Source: Symbiodinium natans (taxonomy: Eukaryota > Sar > Dinophyceae > Suessiales > Symbiodiniaceae). From it: 64,000 nt of DNA. Every line of letters starts with the position of its first letter. The stretch's first letter is position 1. Shown piece after piece: positions 1 through 12,012 of the stretch. A program made the translations under genes and the position numbers. Location of the stretch: assembly GCA_905221605.1 (NCBI GenBank), contig CAJNDS010002714.1, positions 28,716-92,715 of the forward strand, given 5' to 3'. The notes under the pieces are model-generated. The model made no database searches and was not told the DNA's origin. It worked only from the letters and a program-made list of their open reading frames with translations.

Positions 1-82
1 CTGCTGCTGCTTGATGAGCTCGGCTTCCGCCTGCTTCTTTGCCAGAGCCTGAGAGGGCCAGTGCTAGGTGTAATTCGGAGTG

Positions 83-374
83 CTTAGGGTTTAGGGTTTA
101 GGGTTTAAGGTTTAGGGTTTAGGGTCTAGGGTCTCGGGTTCACTCTTTGCGGTTTAGGGTTTAGGGGGTGCTTACAGAAGAGTGGGGGTCTTTTGCAGGG
201 CATGGGCAGAGCATAACCTTCTCGGTGCGTATCGTCGCCCTGTCCCTCTTTGCGCCTCCTGCTTCTCTTCTCGTGCCTGATAACAGTCAGGGATGGGTTT
301 AGGGTTTAGGGCTTAGGGCTTAGGGCTTAGGGCTTAGGGTTTAGGGTTTAGGGTTTAGGGTTTAGGGTTTAGGG
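83..374. repeat. Interstitial telomere-type repeats
   Basis: Two tracts of TTTAGGG with variants (TTTAAGG, CTTAGGG, TCTAGGG) lie at about 83-140 and 297-374. The separating sequence is not repetitive. TTTAGGG is the telomere unit of dinoflagellates and plants. These tracts are degenerate and internal, so they are interstitial copies and not a chromosome end. Confidence 0.9.
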
Positions 375-927
375 TACGAGTATGGCATTTGAGATTGAGC
401 TGAGCAGGCTCTGATATGCAGCTTCGGAGTTGTGCAAGCTACACATGGGAAGGCAACTACATGTCGAACACACTGTGAGCAGCAGGACTGTTGAAAAGGT
501 ACCAGTCGGACTGCATCCAAATGACCAGGAATCCCCAATCCTGGGGCCCCTTCCCCCCCGCGACCTGGCGCTCGGCTTCGTCGATAAGCGCAAGACGGCG
601 GCGCTCGATTTCGAGGACCGCGCTATGCTTCTCAAGCCTCAAACACCACAGGGGTTTTGGCGTTCTCCCAGAAAGGTTCAAGGCTCATAATTTCAGGTTC
701 AGGGGAATCAACGCTGACAGCGGACAGTGCGTTGTCAGGCTCGGGTGCAGAGCTCAGCCTACGCAAATCTGAAACGGAGCTAACAACAGCAGTTGCCGAC
801 AGGGCATGCCAAGGACAGAAGCACCTCATTCCAGCAGCAATTGCAGCAAAGCTGGGCTTTAAGATGTCTGCCGCGAACCCCTCCCTTATGTTAAACAAAC
901 TTATAACCCCTTAAGCGCCACCCTAAA

Positions 928-1150
928 CCCCAAACCCTAAACCCTGCATCCTAAACCCTAAACCCTAAGAACCCCTCAAGGGGAGAGGCGGGGGGAGCCA
1001 CAAAAGCTCCTCGAATCGCAGAACGCGACATGCCCAGGCGCAGGCTTCGACTCCACGCTTGAGGAGATGACAGCGTCCTCGGCAGATCACTGGCGCAGGC
1101 TTAGGGTTTAGGGGTTAGGATTCAGGGTTCAGAGTTCAGGGTTTAGGGTT
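928..1150. repeat. Telomere-type tracts in opposite orientations
   Basis: CCCTAAA units occur at about 928-968 and TTTAGGG units at about 1103-1150, so orientation flips within 150 bp. They lie just 3' of the RSPH3 gene. No gene is visible between them. Confidence 0.8.
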
Positions 1151-1241
1151 GAAGGTTTAAGAAAGGGCCTTCAGGGCCAGGGCCTGGAAGCTCGCAGGAA
1201 GGAGTCTGGATGCCCGAAGCCTCCAAGACACACCACTCCCC

Positions 1242-4200
1242 TTAACTCCTGTTTTGTTCAAGGCTTTTTAGACAGTAGGGGGAAGATTGCTTCCCCATGG
1301 AGGCCCTTGAGCTTTCGATGCCCCCAACGAAGGCTGAGGCTGGCGCGGCCAAGGCGTGCTCGTGCGCAGAGTTCTTGATCTGCTGAACCACGGCCTGGCC
1401 ACGGGAGGCTGTGGCCCGGGTTTCGGTGTCCGAAACGGCTGCGTTCATAGGCAGAAGGCTGCATTTATAGGCTTATAGGGGGGCTTCAAGAGGCGTTTTG
1501 GGGGGGGATCTCCCTGGAAGAGCGACCTGGAGGAGCCCGGGCATGAACTTCGTCTCCACGGCCATGCTGCCCACGTCTGCGAAGACGCCCTCAGAGAGAC
1601 CGCGAGTGAAGACATTTCGCAACTCCCGCCACAACCGGAACTTATTCCTGCACCTCATCCCGGGAAAGAGCCCGGTTTCCGCTGGGGCGGCGGCGGCATC
1701 CTCCAAGTTCTGCAGAAGGCGTCCCTTGAGGCCTCCAAGGTGATGGCTGCCGCAACTTCCCCACGTACAGGAACGGGGGGCTTGGGTGGTGCTGTTCGAA
1801 GCCCACAACGTCTGGCACTTCTCCGCAGATCCGACCAGATCCTGGACTTCAACCCGAAATGACCGAAGCCAAAAGCGCCTTGGAGGTGTTCTGAAGCGAT
1901 CTGCCGGGCAAGGACCTCTGCAAGAGGGTACGAGACAGCTTCCGGCTCACCGTGGCAAGAACCGCTCTTGAAGAGAGAGATCTGCAAGAACCTGTCTGGA
2001 ATCGGTACCCGTCACCCCGCAAGTGTCCCGCCTTCCGCATCGTGCAGATGTCCTGCTCGTGCCTGGCTGCCTGCACATGAGGCGACATCCTTCTCTTGCC
2101 GTTGCTGAGCTGTGCAGGACGCCATGCTTTCATACCAAACCCCTTTTTTGCAACACAGCCGAAAGGGACAGAACCGAGGCCTGTCTACCAAGATGCAGCA
2201 ACAACGACAGCTCAACTTCCTTCTATGTAGTCTGCAAGCGACGGCCAAAAGAAGCAACGGACTCAGAAAAAAATTTCACTAGCAGAAACAAGTACCCCAA
2301 AAAATGGCCACAGTAGCACGTTGTGAAACAGCATCCCTGGGCCTGCTGCGCCACCCGCCTTTGCACTTCGTCTGCGCGACGCTTCTCGGCGGCCTCCATG
2401 CGCTGCACCTTCGGGGCTTAAGCTGAAGAGAGCTTCGGTTTAGGGTTTAGGGTTTCGGGTTTAGGGTTTAGGGTTTAGGGTTTAGGGTTTAGAGTTTAGG
2501 GTTTAGGGTTTAGGGTTTAGGGTTTAGGGTTTAGGGTTTAGGGTTTAGGGTTTCTGTGCTGGCAGTTCATGTTGCTCTTTGCAGGAGCCAAGCTGTCTGA
2601 CCTTCAAGCTGTCTCCATGCGCTTGAAGACACTGAAGCCACTGCGTCGTCTTCGCGACGCAAACGTCAAACGTACAGTCGGAGCCAAAGCCACCACTCCA
2701 ACTCTTGAAGCCCCCTCGCAGCCTCCAAGAGTTCGGCATTCCGGCGCTTCTCGAAGTCTTCCTGATGCCTGCACACTTTTTTCCCGGTTTTGGGCAGCTT
2801 TGGCGTGGAGTATGGGGCGTGGGGCTGCAGCAGGGTTTAGCGCACGGACACCAAGCACTGCACACATGCGGTCCTCTGCAGGCTGGCGAGCTCCTCCTCT
2901 TCCAGGACTTCCATCATGCTCTGCTCCAGGGTCTTGCCAACGAGGACCTGCTCAGGCGTCTTGAGCTCTAAGGACTCGAAGGTACAGACACTCTGCAGGA
3001 GATTCTCGCAATCTAACCTCAAGCCTTAGCTCTCCCGCGCCGACAGCTTAGAGGTGCCGTCACTTCATCAGACCCATGAGCAACTGAGAAAGAACATTCC
3101 GGCGCGACGCTGCTGGCGCGCAAGCCTCGAGGACGGGCTCACACTCCACGTCGAAGTCAAAGAGCTCTCCATCCTGCAAGATGGCACATCTCACTGGGCC
3201 AGCATCGCTACTCTCGAACATTGTCAGGGGTTCTGGGCGTCAAGCAAGCCCAGAAAAAAGGCAGCCAGCTGATTCTTGACTGGGTACGGTAGATGAAGAT
3301 AACAAAGATTGTTTAGGTATGAGGTTGAGCGATTGTCGAGCCACATGCCTTGTTTCGCTTCAACAGTAGCAGGTCGTGGCTTCGCTTCCAATCTAAGGTG
3401 TCCCTGCCCTTGGAGTCTGCAGGAGTTGTTACAAAAAATGGTGTCCACGCTCAAGAAACATCCAAGAATATCCTGCCCAACACAGAACCAGGCTCACACA
3501 TCTGAAGCTCTGCTCTCATCCACCACGGTCCTCGATCTGTGTCTCGATGTCGATGCCAATCTCAGGGCAGCAGTGGTTGATCAGCGTTTTATTTTCCCTG
3601 AAGGTTGAATGCTTCATCCTTCGAAGGTCTCTGAGCCTTGGCAGGCATGAAGAGCGGCGACGGCGGGCGGTCGAGTATAAAATCCGTCTGCGTCTCTGCC
3701 TGTCGCGAGGCGAATAGCAAGAAGCATAGAGCAAAACCGGCTCAACTACCTCTCTACATCCACCTTTTCTCATGCGCCTGCTCTCAGCTGATACCTTCAT
3801 TGTTTCAATAGGCTTGGGGATTTCGGGCTTAGGGCAAGAGAACCTCTCAAATCCTAGCTCAGGGCACCTCAAACTCCACAACACGGTCAGTCAACTTCTC
3901 CAGATACCTGCAACAAACAATCAAGTCTCTATACATGCCCAGTCTGGCTTGAACATGTGCTCATTGAAGGATTGCCATGCGGCGGCAGCTACAAGACCTC
4001 CTGATGGACGTTGATAAACTTGGGTTGATAGCTCGAACAGTGACGTGCAGTGAAGTGACATGGGTGTCGGCTGAGAATCTGTGGCAGGCACGAATCGGTC
4101 TGGATATCCATGTGCTTGCGACCTTAACGGGGCATCGCTGCTGCGCGCTACCGTGCTTCTTTGGAGAGGAGGAAAGCTTGTGGAACATGAAACACTATGG

Positions 4201-5105
4201 ATTTCAAGTTACACCACAAAAAGCATTGCTGTCGAATGATGTCAACCCGGCGGCAGGCTAAGTCCAACCCCCTGAGCCTGCCCACCTGGAACGGCTTCAG
4301 GCGTGCCAGGCCGTTTTCTTGTTTGGTTGGCACCTGGGCAAGGATCCCTAAACCCTGAACCCTAAACCCTCAACCTCCTGTAGAGCCATCCAGACCCCAA
4401 ACCCATGCCCTGGGAAGAGGGTGGGGAGCGATCTCAAATCTGGTTCTCTTCTGGCATGCTTCTTGTGGTCACGAAACGGACCAAAGGCTTCAATAGCTTC
4501 GCGTACCATCAAGGGGGGACGTATAACTTGGGCCACGACATCGGATCCGAGGCTCCCACGCTGCAGGCGCCGTCTCTGGGCTTCCCTCTGCTTCTGCACC
4601 TTCTATGGGCTTTAGAGGAACCAGGGGTATAGGGTTTAGTTAAGGGTGAAGGGTGTGGGTTGTTCAGGCCGTAGGATCTGGGGCTTGAGCAGACACCGGA
4701 TAGGAATGCTGGTCTGCCTACCGACCTTCGTCTGCAGGGCTCATGGACGAACTTCACAACTCACCACCCCCACAAACTACCGACCTTCAAACGCAACCCT
4801 GAACCCTCTTCCCTTTCTACATGATTCAACGAGCGGGGATGTACGAAAACAGGGGACCCCTAAAATTGATGCCCACATATGAGGGTTCCCTATTAACACG
4901 GACCCAAAAAGGTGCCCCTAATTTCGGACCCCCAAACCCTAAACCCGAACCCCTAAACCCGAACCCCTAAGCCCTAAACCCCAAACCCCTAAACCCTAAA
5001 CCCTAAACCCTAAACCCCCAAACTGAACCAGGAGCCTCTGCCATGTCGGGCTCTGGCTGGACCACAGCTGCATAGGTATTGCCGCGCACCACACGCCGGT
5101 CGTAC
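1242..5105 (-). CDS. RSPH3: Radial spoke protein 3 (RSPH3/RSP3), multi-exon
   Basis: RSP3 anchors the radial spoke to the outer doublet of motile flagella and acts as a kinase-anchoring scaffold. Exons found in order on the minus strand: 5042-5105 (YDRRVVRGNTYA), 4560-4593 (KQREAQRRRLQ), 3868-3907 (YLEKLTDRVVEFE), 3637-3699 (ETQTDFILDRPPSPLF), 3531-3560 (IGIDIETQIE), 3126-3173 (ELFDFDVECEPVLE), 2877-2947 (VGKTLEQSMMEVLEEEE), 2699-2768 (EDFEKRRNAELLEAA), 2343-2402, about 1698-1732, 1527-1589 (VETKFMPGLLQ) and a last exon of about 1242-1405. These match the RSP3 signature blocks in order. Donors are GT, GC or GA and acceptors are AG. The linker between the second and third listed exons, part of the C-terminus (about 1.9-2.1 kb) and the true start were not resolved. 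The family assignment is firm; the individual C-terminal exons are less so. Confidence 0.88.
2439..2552. repeat. Longest telomere-type tract, inside an RSPH3 intron
   Basis: About 16 TTTAGGG units with a few substitutions (TTTCGGG, TTTAGAG) run through this stretch. The tract lies between the RSPH3 exons at 2343-2402 and 2699-2768, so it is intronic. Confidence 0.92.
4932..5022. repeat. CCCTAAA-type tract in an RSPH3 intron
   Basis: Degenerate CCCTAAA/CCCGAA units lie directly downstream (gene sense) of the RSPH3 exon carrying YDRRVVRGNTYA. Confidence 0.88.
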
Positions 5106-5136
5106 CTGGCAACCCAGGGCAACAAAGAGGGCTTGG

Positions 5137-5184
5137 GGTTTAGGGTTTAGGGTTTAGGGTTTAGGGTTTAGGGTTTAGGGCTTC
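5137..5184. repeat. TTTAGGG tract upstream of the first recognised RSPH3 exon
   Basis: About seven uninterrupted TTTAGGG units. The orientation is opposite to the tract at 4932-5022, so one RSPH3 exon is bracketed by inverted telomere-type tracts. Confidence 0.9.
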
Positions 5185-6563
5185 ATGTTGCACCTGTTTT
5201 AGTGTTTGCCCCCCCCCCCCCCCCCCCCAGAACAGTCAAGGCTGTGTTGTCTCTGTTTACACGGTCCACAGGCTTTATATGAGTGTAATAGCGAGGAGTT
5301 TATGTAAGTTTATAAAAGGGGCAGCGATGCCCGAAAAAAAAATCTTACGGCGCCCGGACGATTTGACTGCGCACCCCCAAACAGTCAGGGTGTCCTGGAT
5401 AGCCCGGCCCTTTGACTTTATAGAGGGGGCCCCCACTAAACCAGGTCCAACAGTAGGGTTTAGAGTTTGGTTAGGGAGGCTTGCTTCAGGATTCAAGGGG
5501 TCTGACCGCTTCTCAGGACGTTTGTGGGAACCGGCCCAACGTAACTGGGAGGAATCCGGAGCTGTCAAGTTGTGAAGCAGCACAGCGCACTCCCTGAGCC
5601 CGGGTCACATAATGTTCCCATAAGCCTTTCCTGTGTCATTGGGATCTCTGTACCTGAGGCACAGGGGCAGGGTGTGGGCCAAGTGCCGCAACTGCCTGTT
5701 TTCAAAAGCCGATAACAGCCACACCTGCTCCACGATCCACGCTACAGGCAACCCCGCATGGCTTCGCCTCCCCCCCCCCGATCATCACATCGCTGTGCCC
5801 GTGCGCACTTGTTCCGCGCTCCCACAGCTTGCGGTGCAGTGGAAAACTGCTGCACCTGTCCGGGCAAATACAAACCTTGGCAATACTGGGCAGGCAGAGC
5901 TTAACATAGCACATCGGGTCTATTGGTAGAGCTCTGGTGCAGCTGCGCGAAATGGTTTCTGCTCGGCGCCTCTCCGGACTTCATCTTGGCCTCATGTGCG
6001 AGAACATGCAAGAGAAAACCCACATGCATGGTCCATACTCCAGTCTCTCCACAGCCTTACCAGCAAACCCGTGCTCGAAAGGTTCGTCCCCTTGGCAACT
6101 GAGCTCCGCACGGCCCTGGCTCTGAAACAAAGTCAAGCAACGCCGCCCAAAACAAGGCGTTGAGCCCTTACGGCCGCAATCGGCACCCAATCGTACCGCC
6201 AAAGCTTGGATCGTGTCAGGTGAGCTCAGCGAGACATCTTGGCACCCTGAGGCCTCTCGTCCTCTCGTCGCGTTTTTTTGGCAGAAACCCTGAATATCTA
6301 GAGAGCATCTGAGAGCATCTAGAACTGACTTGTCAAATTGGGAAAATACTCGTAGCCGTACAAGAAGCTTCCACCACGGGAATTGTGAACCCAACCGACT
6401 GACCTCGCCGGCGCCTGCTAAACCCATTTTCCCAATACCCGATTGTTAGTTGCAGGCTGCGATGTTTCTTTTGGTCAGCTCGCCATGCCATGGTCGTCGC
6501 TCTCCTTCCATCTGTGGCCACCTTGGCTCCACAGGAACCCAACGGTGGCCACCAATCCCTGCA
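5185..6563. other. Spacer with a 20-base C run, no gene recognised
   Basis: A run of 20 C lies at 5209-5228. Open frames on both strands here do not show a recognisable domain or a coherent chain of exons. First exons of RSPH3 could lie here but were not identified. Confidence 0.5.
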
Positions 6564-6684
6564 GTTTAGGGTTTAGGGTTTAGGGCTTAGGGCTTAGGGC
6601 TTAAGGCTTAGGGTTTAGGGTTTAGGGCTTAGGGCTTCGGGTTTCGGGTTTCGGGTTTCGGGTTTGGGTTTGGTTAGGGTTAAA
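6564..6684. repeat. Telomere-type tract with diverging 3' part
   Basis: TTTAGGG and CTTAGGG units grade into TTTCGGG and then TTTGGG units, showing stepwise decay of the array along its length. Confidence 0.9.
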
Positions 6685-6915
6685 TTTGGGTTAACATGAC
6701 TTTGGAGTTTGAGAGTCACCCGAAGGCCATGACTCGCGAGGACACCCTCAAACTTCGGGCGTTCAGAGCTTGATGCCAAGATGCAGTCCAGGCAAGTGAC
6801 AATGAGGGTCCTTGGACGGACGCAAGGAGCAAGGAGACGGCCGAGCTTGGCAAAGTCATGTCAGTACGCGCAGGCAATGCAGAGCTGACGGTCGGTGCCT
6901 GTGACAGCGTTAGTC

Positions 6916-9903
6916 AAGTTGAGCAGCGCATCTTGGTGGTCATTGTGCCATCCAGTCTGAACCTGCACTTTCGGTTTCTGTGCAATTTAGATAACCACCC
7001 TCCAAACAGCGTCGACCGTGCAGTCAACAAAGGAAGACATTGCGACATTTAACTCACGTAATGTTTGGTTCAGGATGGAGTTCCGATTCGGCCCAATGCC
7101 TCGTTGCGGCAGCAACGATGGGAGCCACAGCGACTGCAGGTGTAGTCCTCTGCAGGGGAGGTATGGCCATCCTCATCTAAGCAGGCGACGCTTCCACAAA
7201 ACCTGCCTGCAGCTCGAGACTGTTTGGCAACGTCTTTGGCCATCGTTTCTCTGGACATGTCATATTGAGAGGTGCAAGCGAACGCCATCCAGTGAGCAAA
7301 AAGGCGGCTCAACTCTGGAACCGCTGGAATGACCCGTTGCTTTTGAACGCCACGGACTCTACGAACCACTCTCTACACTGAGGCCTCCGTCATTGTTGAT
7401 GCTGCCGGCGGCTCCTCCGTCAGCAAAGCCTCCTCCCGACCAAGAAAGGCGAAGTTGGTCTGCAAATTCGAAGGCGCTCCCTGGAGCCTCCCGACGCTCT
7501 TACCTGGAGAGCCTGATCCAAAGAACTCTTTCAAGCTTGTGGGCCACACCCCGACACAGGTCCCACACCCGTAATGGCCCATAATCCCCCCTCCTTGAGG
7601 GCCAGCTCCTGTACTTTCTGCTGCGCTTTTCGCTGCTCAACCTGAAGGGAGGGGTGGAGCTGAGTGTCTAGATTGACAGGGCTTGTACTTGTAGGCTTGC
7701 TGTGTACTTGAAAGGCTTAAAGGGTCTGGCGCTAAAGAGCTCAAGGAACGACTCACCCCTAAAATATCTAAACATCATCAGTCCGCTGGAGTTGGGCTGG
7801 TATTCCGAGCTAGGAAGTGTGCCACAGATTCTGTAAATGGCTTCCTTTACAACAAGATGCGCAGCCTGTATGGGGGCTTTACGAAAATGGGGGACCCCCA
7901 AGATAGCTCCCCAAATAATAGGATCCTTATGCAATAAGGACCCCCATAAGGTTCCCCGACTTTCGGAATCCCCCCACAAGAGTCTATCACAGGCAGATGC
8001 GGCCCAGCGGCCGTCTGCAGAGCAGCGTCTGGCAAGGCGGCCACCTGACAAGGCGACGGTGGAAGAGAATGTAGGGGCTCACCCAAACCTTCATAGCTGG
8101 CCACTCGGATTGACAAGTGCCCTCTTCCCTAAACCCTAAACCCTAAACCCGAAACCCTAACCCCTAAACCCTAAACCCTAACTCAAGCCCCGCTTCAGTT
8201 GCGAGATGCCGCCGTAGATGACGAGCACGCCTCGCACACTTTTACTGGCCTGGCCTGTGGCTGGTTTGAGGTTAGAGCTGCATGCAGTCAGATGCCTTAT
8301 CTGACTTGTCCAGCAAGTTCCACCGAGAAGCCCCCGCAAAGGGAGGGACAAAGTGAAAAGGGTGGGCACTAAACACTAGGCAAGGGGGCTCATCCAATTA
8401 AGCTTCACATCTTGAGCGCGTTGGTGCGGTCAGCTGTTACGACTTTTCTCAGGAAGTGAGAGGCATGTTCAGGAGCAACTCAGGAAGTGTGAGGCACGTT
8501 CAGGAGCAAGTCTTGGAACTTTCGACTTTACCCCTTGCCAACCGCAGTTTGTTTGCCAAGTGCAAAGACCTCTCCTCAGGAATATCACCTCAACCCTCAA
8601 CCCTCAACCCTCAACCCTAAACCCTGAACCCTGAACCCTAAACCCTGAACCCTAAACCCTGCCCCGTCTCCCCTCCCCCCCCCCCGCTCCCCAGAGCTTC
8701 GGCACAGTAAAGGCTGAAGGCCTCCTCTGCAGAGAGCTGGTGTTCGGCCAACTTCTCAACCAGGCTGCCCGGGCCACGCTTCTGAAGGTGCGTGCAGATC
8801 CTGGGGCTTCACATGAAATTTGAGGAAGGGGAACAAAACCGAGGGACTGGCCTCTTGTAGTGTCTCTGGTAGCTCTTCTTCTCCTCCCCCACGATGAAGC
8901 CCAGCGGGCAGCAGTGGTTGAAGAGACCCTGAGCTCCCACAACCATGGGGGGGGAGGGGCACTGGCTACTGTAGTAGAGAGACCGTTAGGATTAAGAGGC
9001 AACGCCTTTGGAATCTTGACACCGGCCCTGTCAAAGAGTTGGGAGACAGCAGCTCTGAAACTCAAAACCAGAAAAGACGCACGCTAGAAGACAGTAGTGC
9101 CGGCTCCTGTTGCTTCCTGCTCAACTACGAAGTAGCCACCCGCAACCAGCAGAGGGCGCCTCCTCCAGCTCCTTGCAGAGCTTCCTGGGGCAAAATTTGG
9201 GGGGAAAGAGCTGGGCAGGCGAAGCTGATCCTCCACAGCAGCAACAAAGAACTCATCAGGAAAGCTTCAAACAACGAGCTTCTTCTGGTGCCAAGCATCT
9301 TTGGGAGTTCTCCCTTCTCTGCGAAGCCTTTGGCGGCCTGATGGGACTTGGGGTCCAAGCCCTTTTTGCACTGGGAGCTCTTCGGAAGGACGGGAGAATG
9401 GAAGCTTGAGGAATTTTGCGAAACAGACCCCGCAAGACACCGGTCTCTCTCAGCACTGAGGGCACCACAGCATCACGGAAATTGAGGGTGTCCTGCCAGC
9501 AGTTCAGAACGCACGTGAATGCCCCCATGCCTGCAGTGAAGCTCTTCCATTGTACCTGTTCTTGCGTCCTACATGCTGCAGGCAGAATCCTTCAGGCGAA
9601 GCTTACCCCCAGGCAAGCTCCTTCCATTCGTTCTGCAGCATTTGCGCTCGACCAGCGATCTCTGGATCTGGCAGCTTCCTTTGCGCAGGTGGAAAAAGCA
9701 AACACTGAAGTTCAGCAGTATTTACATGTCAAAAAAAAGACAATGACCCCCTGGAGGTCTCGTAGCTTTATTTGGTCTAATGATTCCAATGCTGGCCAAC
9801 TTCGCCAGCTGCCCGATCGACTTTCCCACGCCCGTCTTTTCGAGGACGGCGCGGTCGACCACATAGTCGGCGAGCTTGTGCAGCACCTCTTCACAGTGGT
9901 CTG
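6916..9903 (-). CDS. TFIIS-like transcription elongation factor, multi-exon
   Basis: TFIIS (S-II) rescues arrested RNA polymerase II by stimulating transcript cleavage in the nucleus. Exon 9797-9903 encodes the start of the N-terminal helical bundle, including LEKTGVGKSIGQL. Exon 9607-9674 continues it with PEIAGRAQMLQNEWKEL, the typical end of the TFIIS N-domain, and closes at a consensus GTAAGC donor. Coding-like exons of the linker and central domain lie near 9290-9379, 9140-9190, 8965-9055, 8850-8930 and 8700-8790. The end of the central domain (MSRETMAKD) and half of the zinc ribbon (YTCSRCGSHRC) fall at about 7090-7265. The second half (GTMTTKMRC) is at 6916-6962. The exons appear in the TFIIS domain order. 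Exact junctions of the middle exons, the N-terminal start and the last residues were not determined. A related zinc-ribbon/N-domain protein remains possible. Confidence 0.68.
8131..8660. repeat. Two CCCTAAA-type tracts within the TFIIS-like gene
   Basis: Tracts at about 8131-8183 and 8590-8660. The second alternates CCCTCAA, CCCTAAA and CCCTGAA units. Both fall between coding exons, so they are intronic if the gene model is right. Confidence 0.8.
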
Positions 9904-9959
9904 CTTGGCACCGTGGTCATGACACTTCAACTTCGCTAAAAAAACGATGACCGGTGGAA

Positions 9960-10040
9960 GGCATGCTCGTCCGCACTTTTGTCCCGGCCCCGTCCATCGA
10001 GTGCTGTTCCTCGCCCCCCGCCTGTTCCATCACTATGCGT
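9960..10040 (-). CDS. Possible exon upstream of the TFIIS-like gene
   Basis: An uninterrupted coding-like frame with the motif MEQAGGEEQHSMDGAG. It could be the N-terminus of the TFIIS-like protein or part of another gene. It has no recognised domain. Confidence 0.3.
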
Positions 10041-10637
10041 CCGCTCGCATCCCGCCCTGAATTGAGACCTCAACCTAGGGAAAAACTTGGCCAACAGTTG
10101 GAGACTCAAGATTCTGGCAGACGCAGGCAAGTCGACGAAGAGACAACCGAAACTCATGAAGCCCCAACATGTCACAGATACAGCTCAAACACCGTTTGAA
10201 AAAAGTCAAAAGCGAAAGACCCCAACAGCCCGGGAAAGTAGAAAGTGAACAAAGGACCTTAGCAGCAAAGCCCTGAAAGGTCCAAAAAGGCCGGACTTCG
10301 AAAGTACCGTAATTGCCTTTTTCTTGCGCATCATACTTTGCTGAGACCTCTTTAGCATGTCTCGCGGCAAGAACTGAATCCCCATCAACAGATGTTGCTT
10401 TACAGGTTCTACAATATATCGAAAGCCTCACCAACATTGAAACACATCTCCCTTTCCTGAGACTCAAACCTACGGCCGTGCCTTCAACAGATGTTGTCGA
10501 CCGGTCTGCGGGTCAGTTGTTGAGTTGCGGATGGATTCCACAGTCGCCGCGACCTCTCCAAGGGGTGAGTAGTGAGAGCCCGAGGTCGGGGAATTCTATA
10601 GACACAAGGAATGAACATGCACGGCTCAGCAAACCTC

Positions 10638-10967
10638 TCACAACAGTCCCCTAGCCGCCCTAGCCTCGCGGATCGTGCGCTTGCGAAAGAGGCCCGCATG
10701 AAGGTTCGGGCCCGGGCTGGGGAGACCCACCGAGAGTGCCATTTCTGCTTCGGAAAGAGGCACTGCCAGGGAAACCTGCGGCTTGGGCTTGTTCGGCCTC
10801 TTGCTGTCCTTGCTGTCCGCTTCTGCTTTGGAAGCGGGTGCTGTGGACGGTTTCGCGTGTGGCACCAATGCAGTGGACAGCGGCCTTGGCTTGTTGCCGA
10901 CCAGCTGTCGGCCCATGGCATCGGTGGCTTCAACCCTTGGTGCTACTCCATGGCTGGCGTCTTGCAA
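10638..10967 (-). CDS. Unidentified Lys/Pro/Ser-rich exon
   Basis: An open frame of about 109 residues, rich in Lys, Pro, Ser and Ala (for example SKDSKRPNKPKPQVSLAVPL), ending with a basic segment. The composition resembles a disordered linker. It could be an N-terminal extension of the TFIIS-like gene or a separate gene. The overlapping plus-strand frame looks less coding-like. Confidence 0.35.
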   Translation of the reverse strand: MQDASHGVAPRVEATDAMGRQLVGNKPRPLSTALVPHAKPSTAPASKAEADSKDSKRPNKPKPQVSLAVPLSEAEMALSVGLPSPGPNLHAGLFRKRTIREARAARGLL

Positions 10968-11772
10968 GGGCCGGCGTCTTGCAAGGGCGTCTGCTTTGGA
11001 CTCTTGAGGAGGAGGTGTAGTAACGGGTTGTTAGGTTGTGGGAGGGAGGAGTGGTGAGACTCTGAGAGGAGGAGTTGCTCTGCTAACTTGCAGAAGGCTG
11101 CGGCGAGGACTTGCCACATTCTGCCCGTCTCCTGACCAACCCATGTCTGTGCCACACGCGTCGTAAGCCTCCTCTCCAGATGCTGCAGTTTACTATAAGA
11201 TACAATACACTCTAAAGTACAATAGCAGACTTCGATATTATACCAATACTATACTCACATATATGTTGCGATACCCCACAGAATCATGACACAGACTGCG
11301 ATGTACTATAACGGTTTTTGCAACTTTGGGGGGAGGGGGGATTGGCTGTGAGAAGCAGGATGATGGGCTTCGGGCCTTCAATGTAGGGTACCCAAGAAGT
11401 GGGGACCAAAAAATTTAAAGAACTGCCCCATATCTTTTCTCTTCTCTGAAATGTCTCGTCGCCGTGCCAGTATTTGGCACATGCCGACGAGGTGCGAGCT
11501 AAGACTAAGAGCAGGTGCAGGTGTCAAGGTTAGGCGCTTCTTCTTGAGCTTTTGGCCGACCCGAGCTAGTAAGCTCATCATCTCTCCTGTGTGCTGTCTC
11601 CAAACAGCATCGAGAGTGCTTTAAGCACCTGCACCCTGTTCTGGGAGATTCTCAGCATTCAAGTCTCTTGGTATGAAAAGCCTCGGACTTGGCTAATTAA
11701 AGCACAGCAAGTTTCGCTGTCCTATGCAGCCGCGTGAAGCCTGACCCGCACCTTCAAAGGACCTTATGACAC

Positions 11773-12012
11773 CACCCTAAACCCTAAACCCTACACCCTA
11801 ACTCCTAAACCCTAAAGGCGTTGAGCAAGAAGGGAAAGTGCGGCTTCGGCCACGCACAGGCAGGATTCCCAGGTGCCATAGATTGTGGCAACCGAGAAAG
11901 ATCAGATAACTCCAGGTGTGCCTGTTGAACCACTACGCGACTCGGTCCTTCCGGCAAGTTTAGAGTTTAGGGTTGAGGATATAAGGTTTAGGGTTCAGGG
12001 TTTAGGGCTTCG
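11773..12012. repeat. Telomere-type tracts, both orientations
   Basis: CCCTAAA units at about 11773-11814 and TTTAGGG variants at about 11958-12012. Between 11 and 12.3 kb nothing else was recognised. Confidence 0.75.

Noticed and set aside
1-400. True chromosome end
   Set aside because: The telomere-type repeats are short, degenerate and interrupted, and similar tracts occur throughout the first 12 kb.
3565-3600. Frame LINHCCPE upstream of the RSPH3 30-bp exon, similar to LFNHCCP near 8920
   Set aside because: The similarity comes from a shared 16-nt stretch (GGCAGCAGTGGTTGA region). In RSPH3 the conserved protein sequence begins only after the CTGAG acceptor, so this part is intronic.
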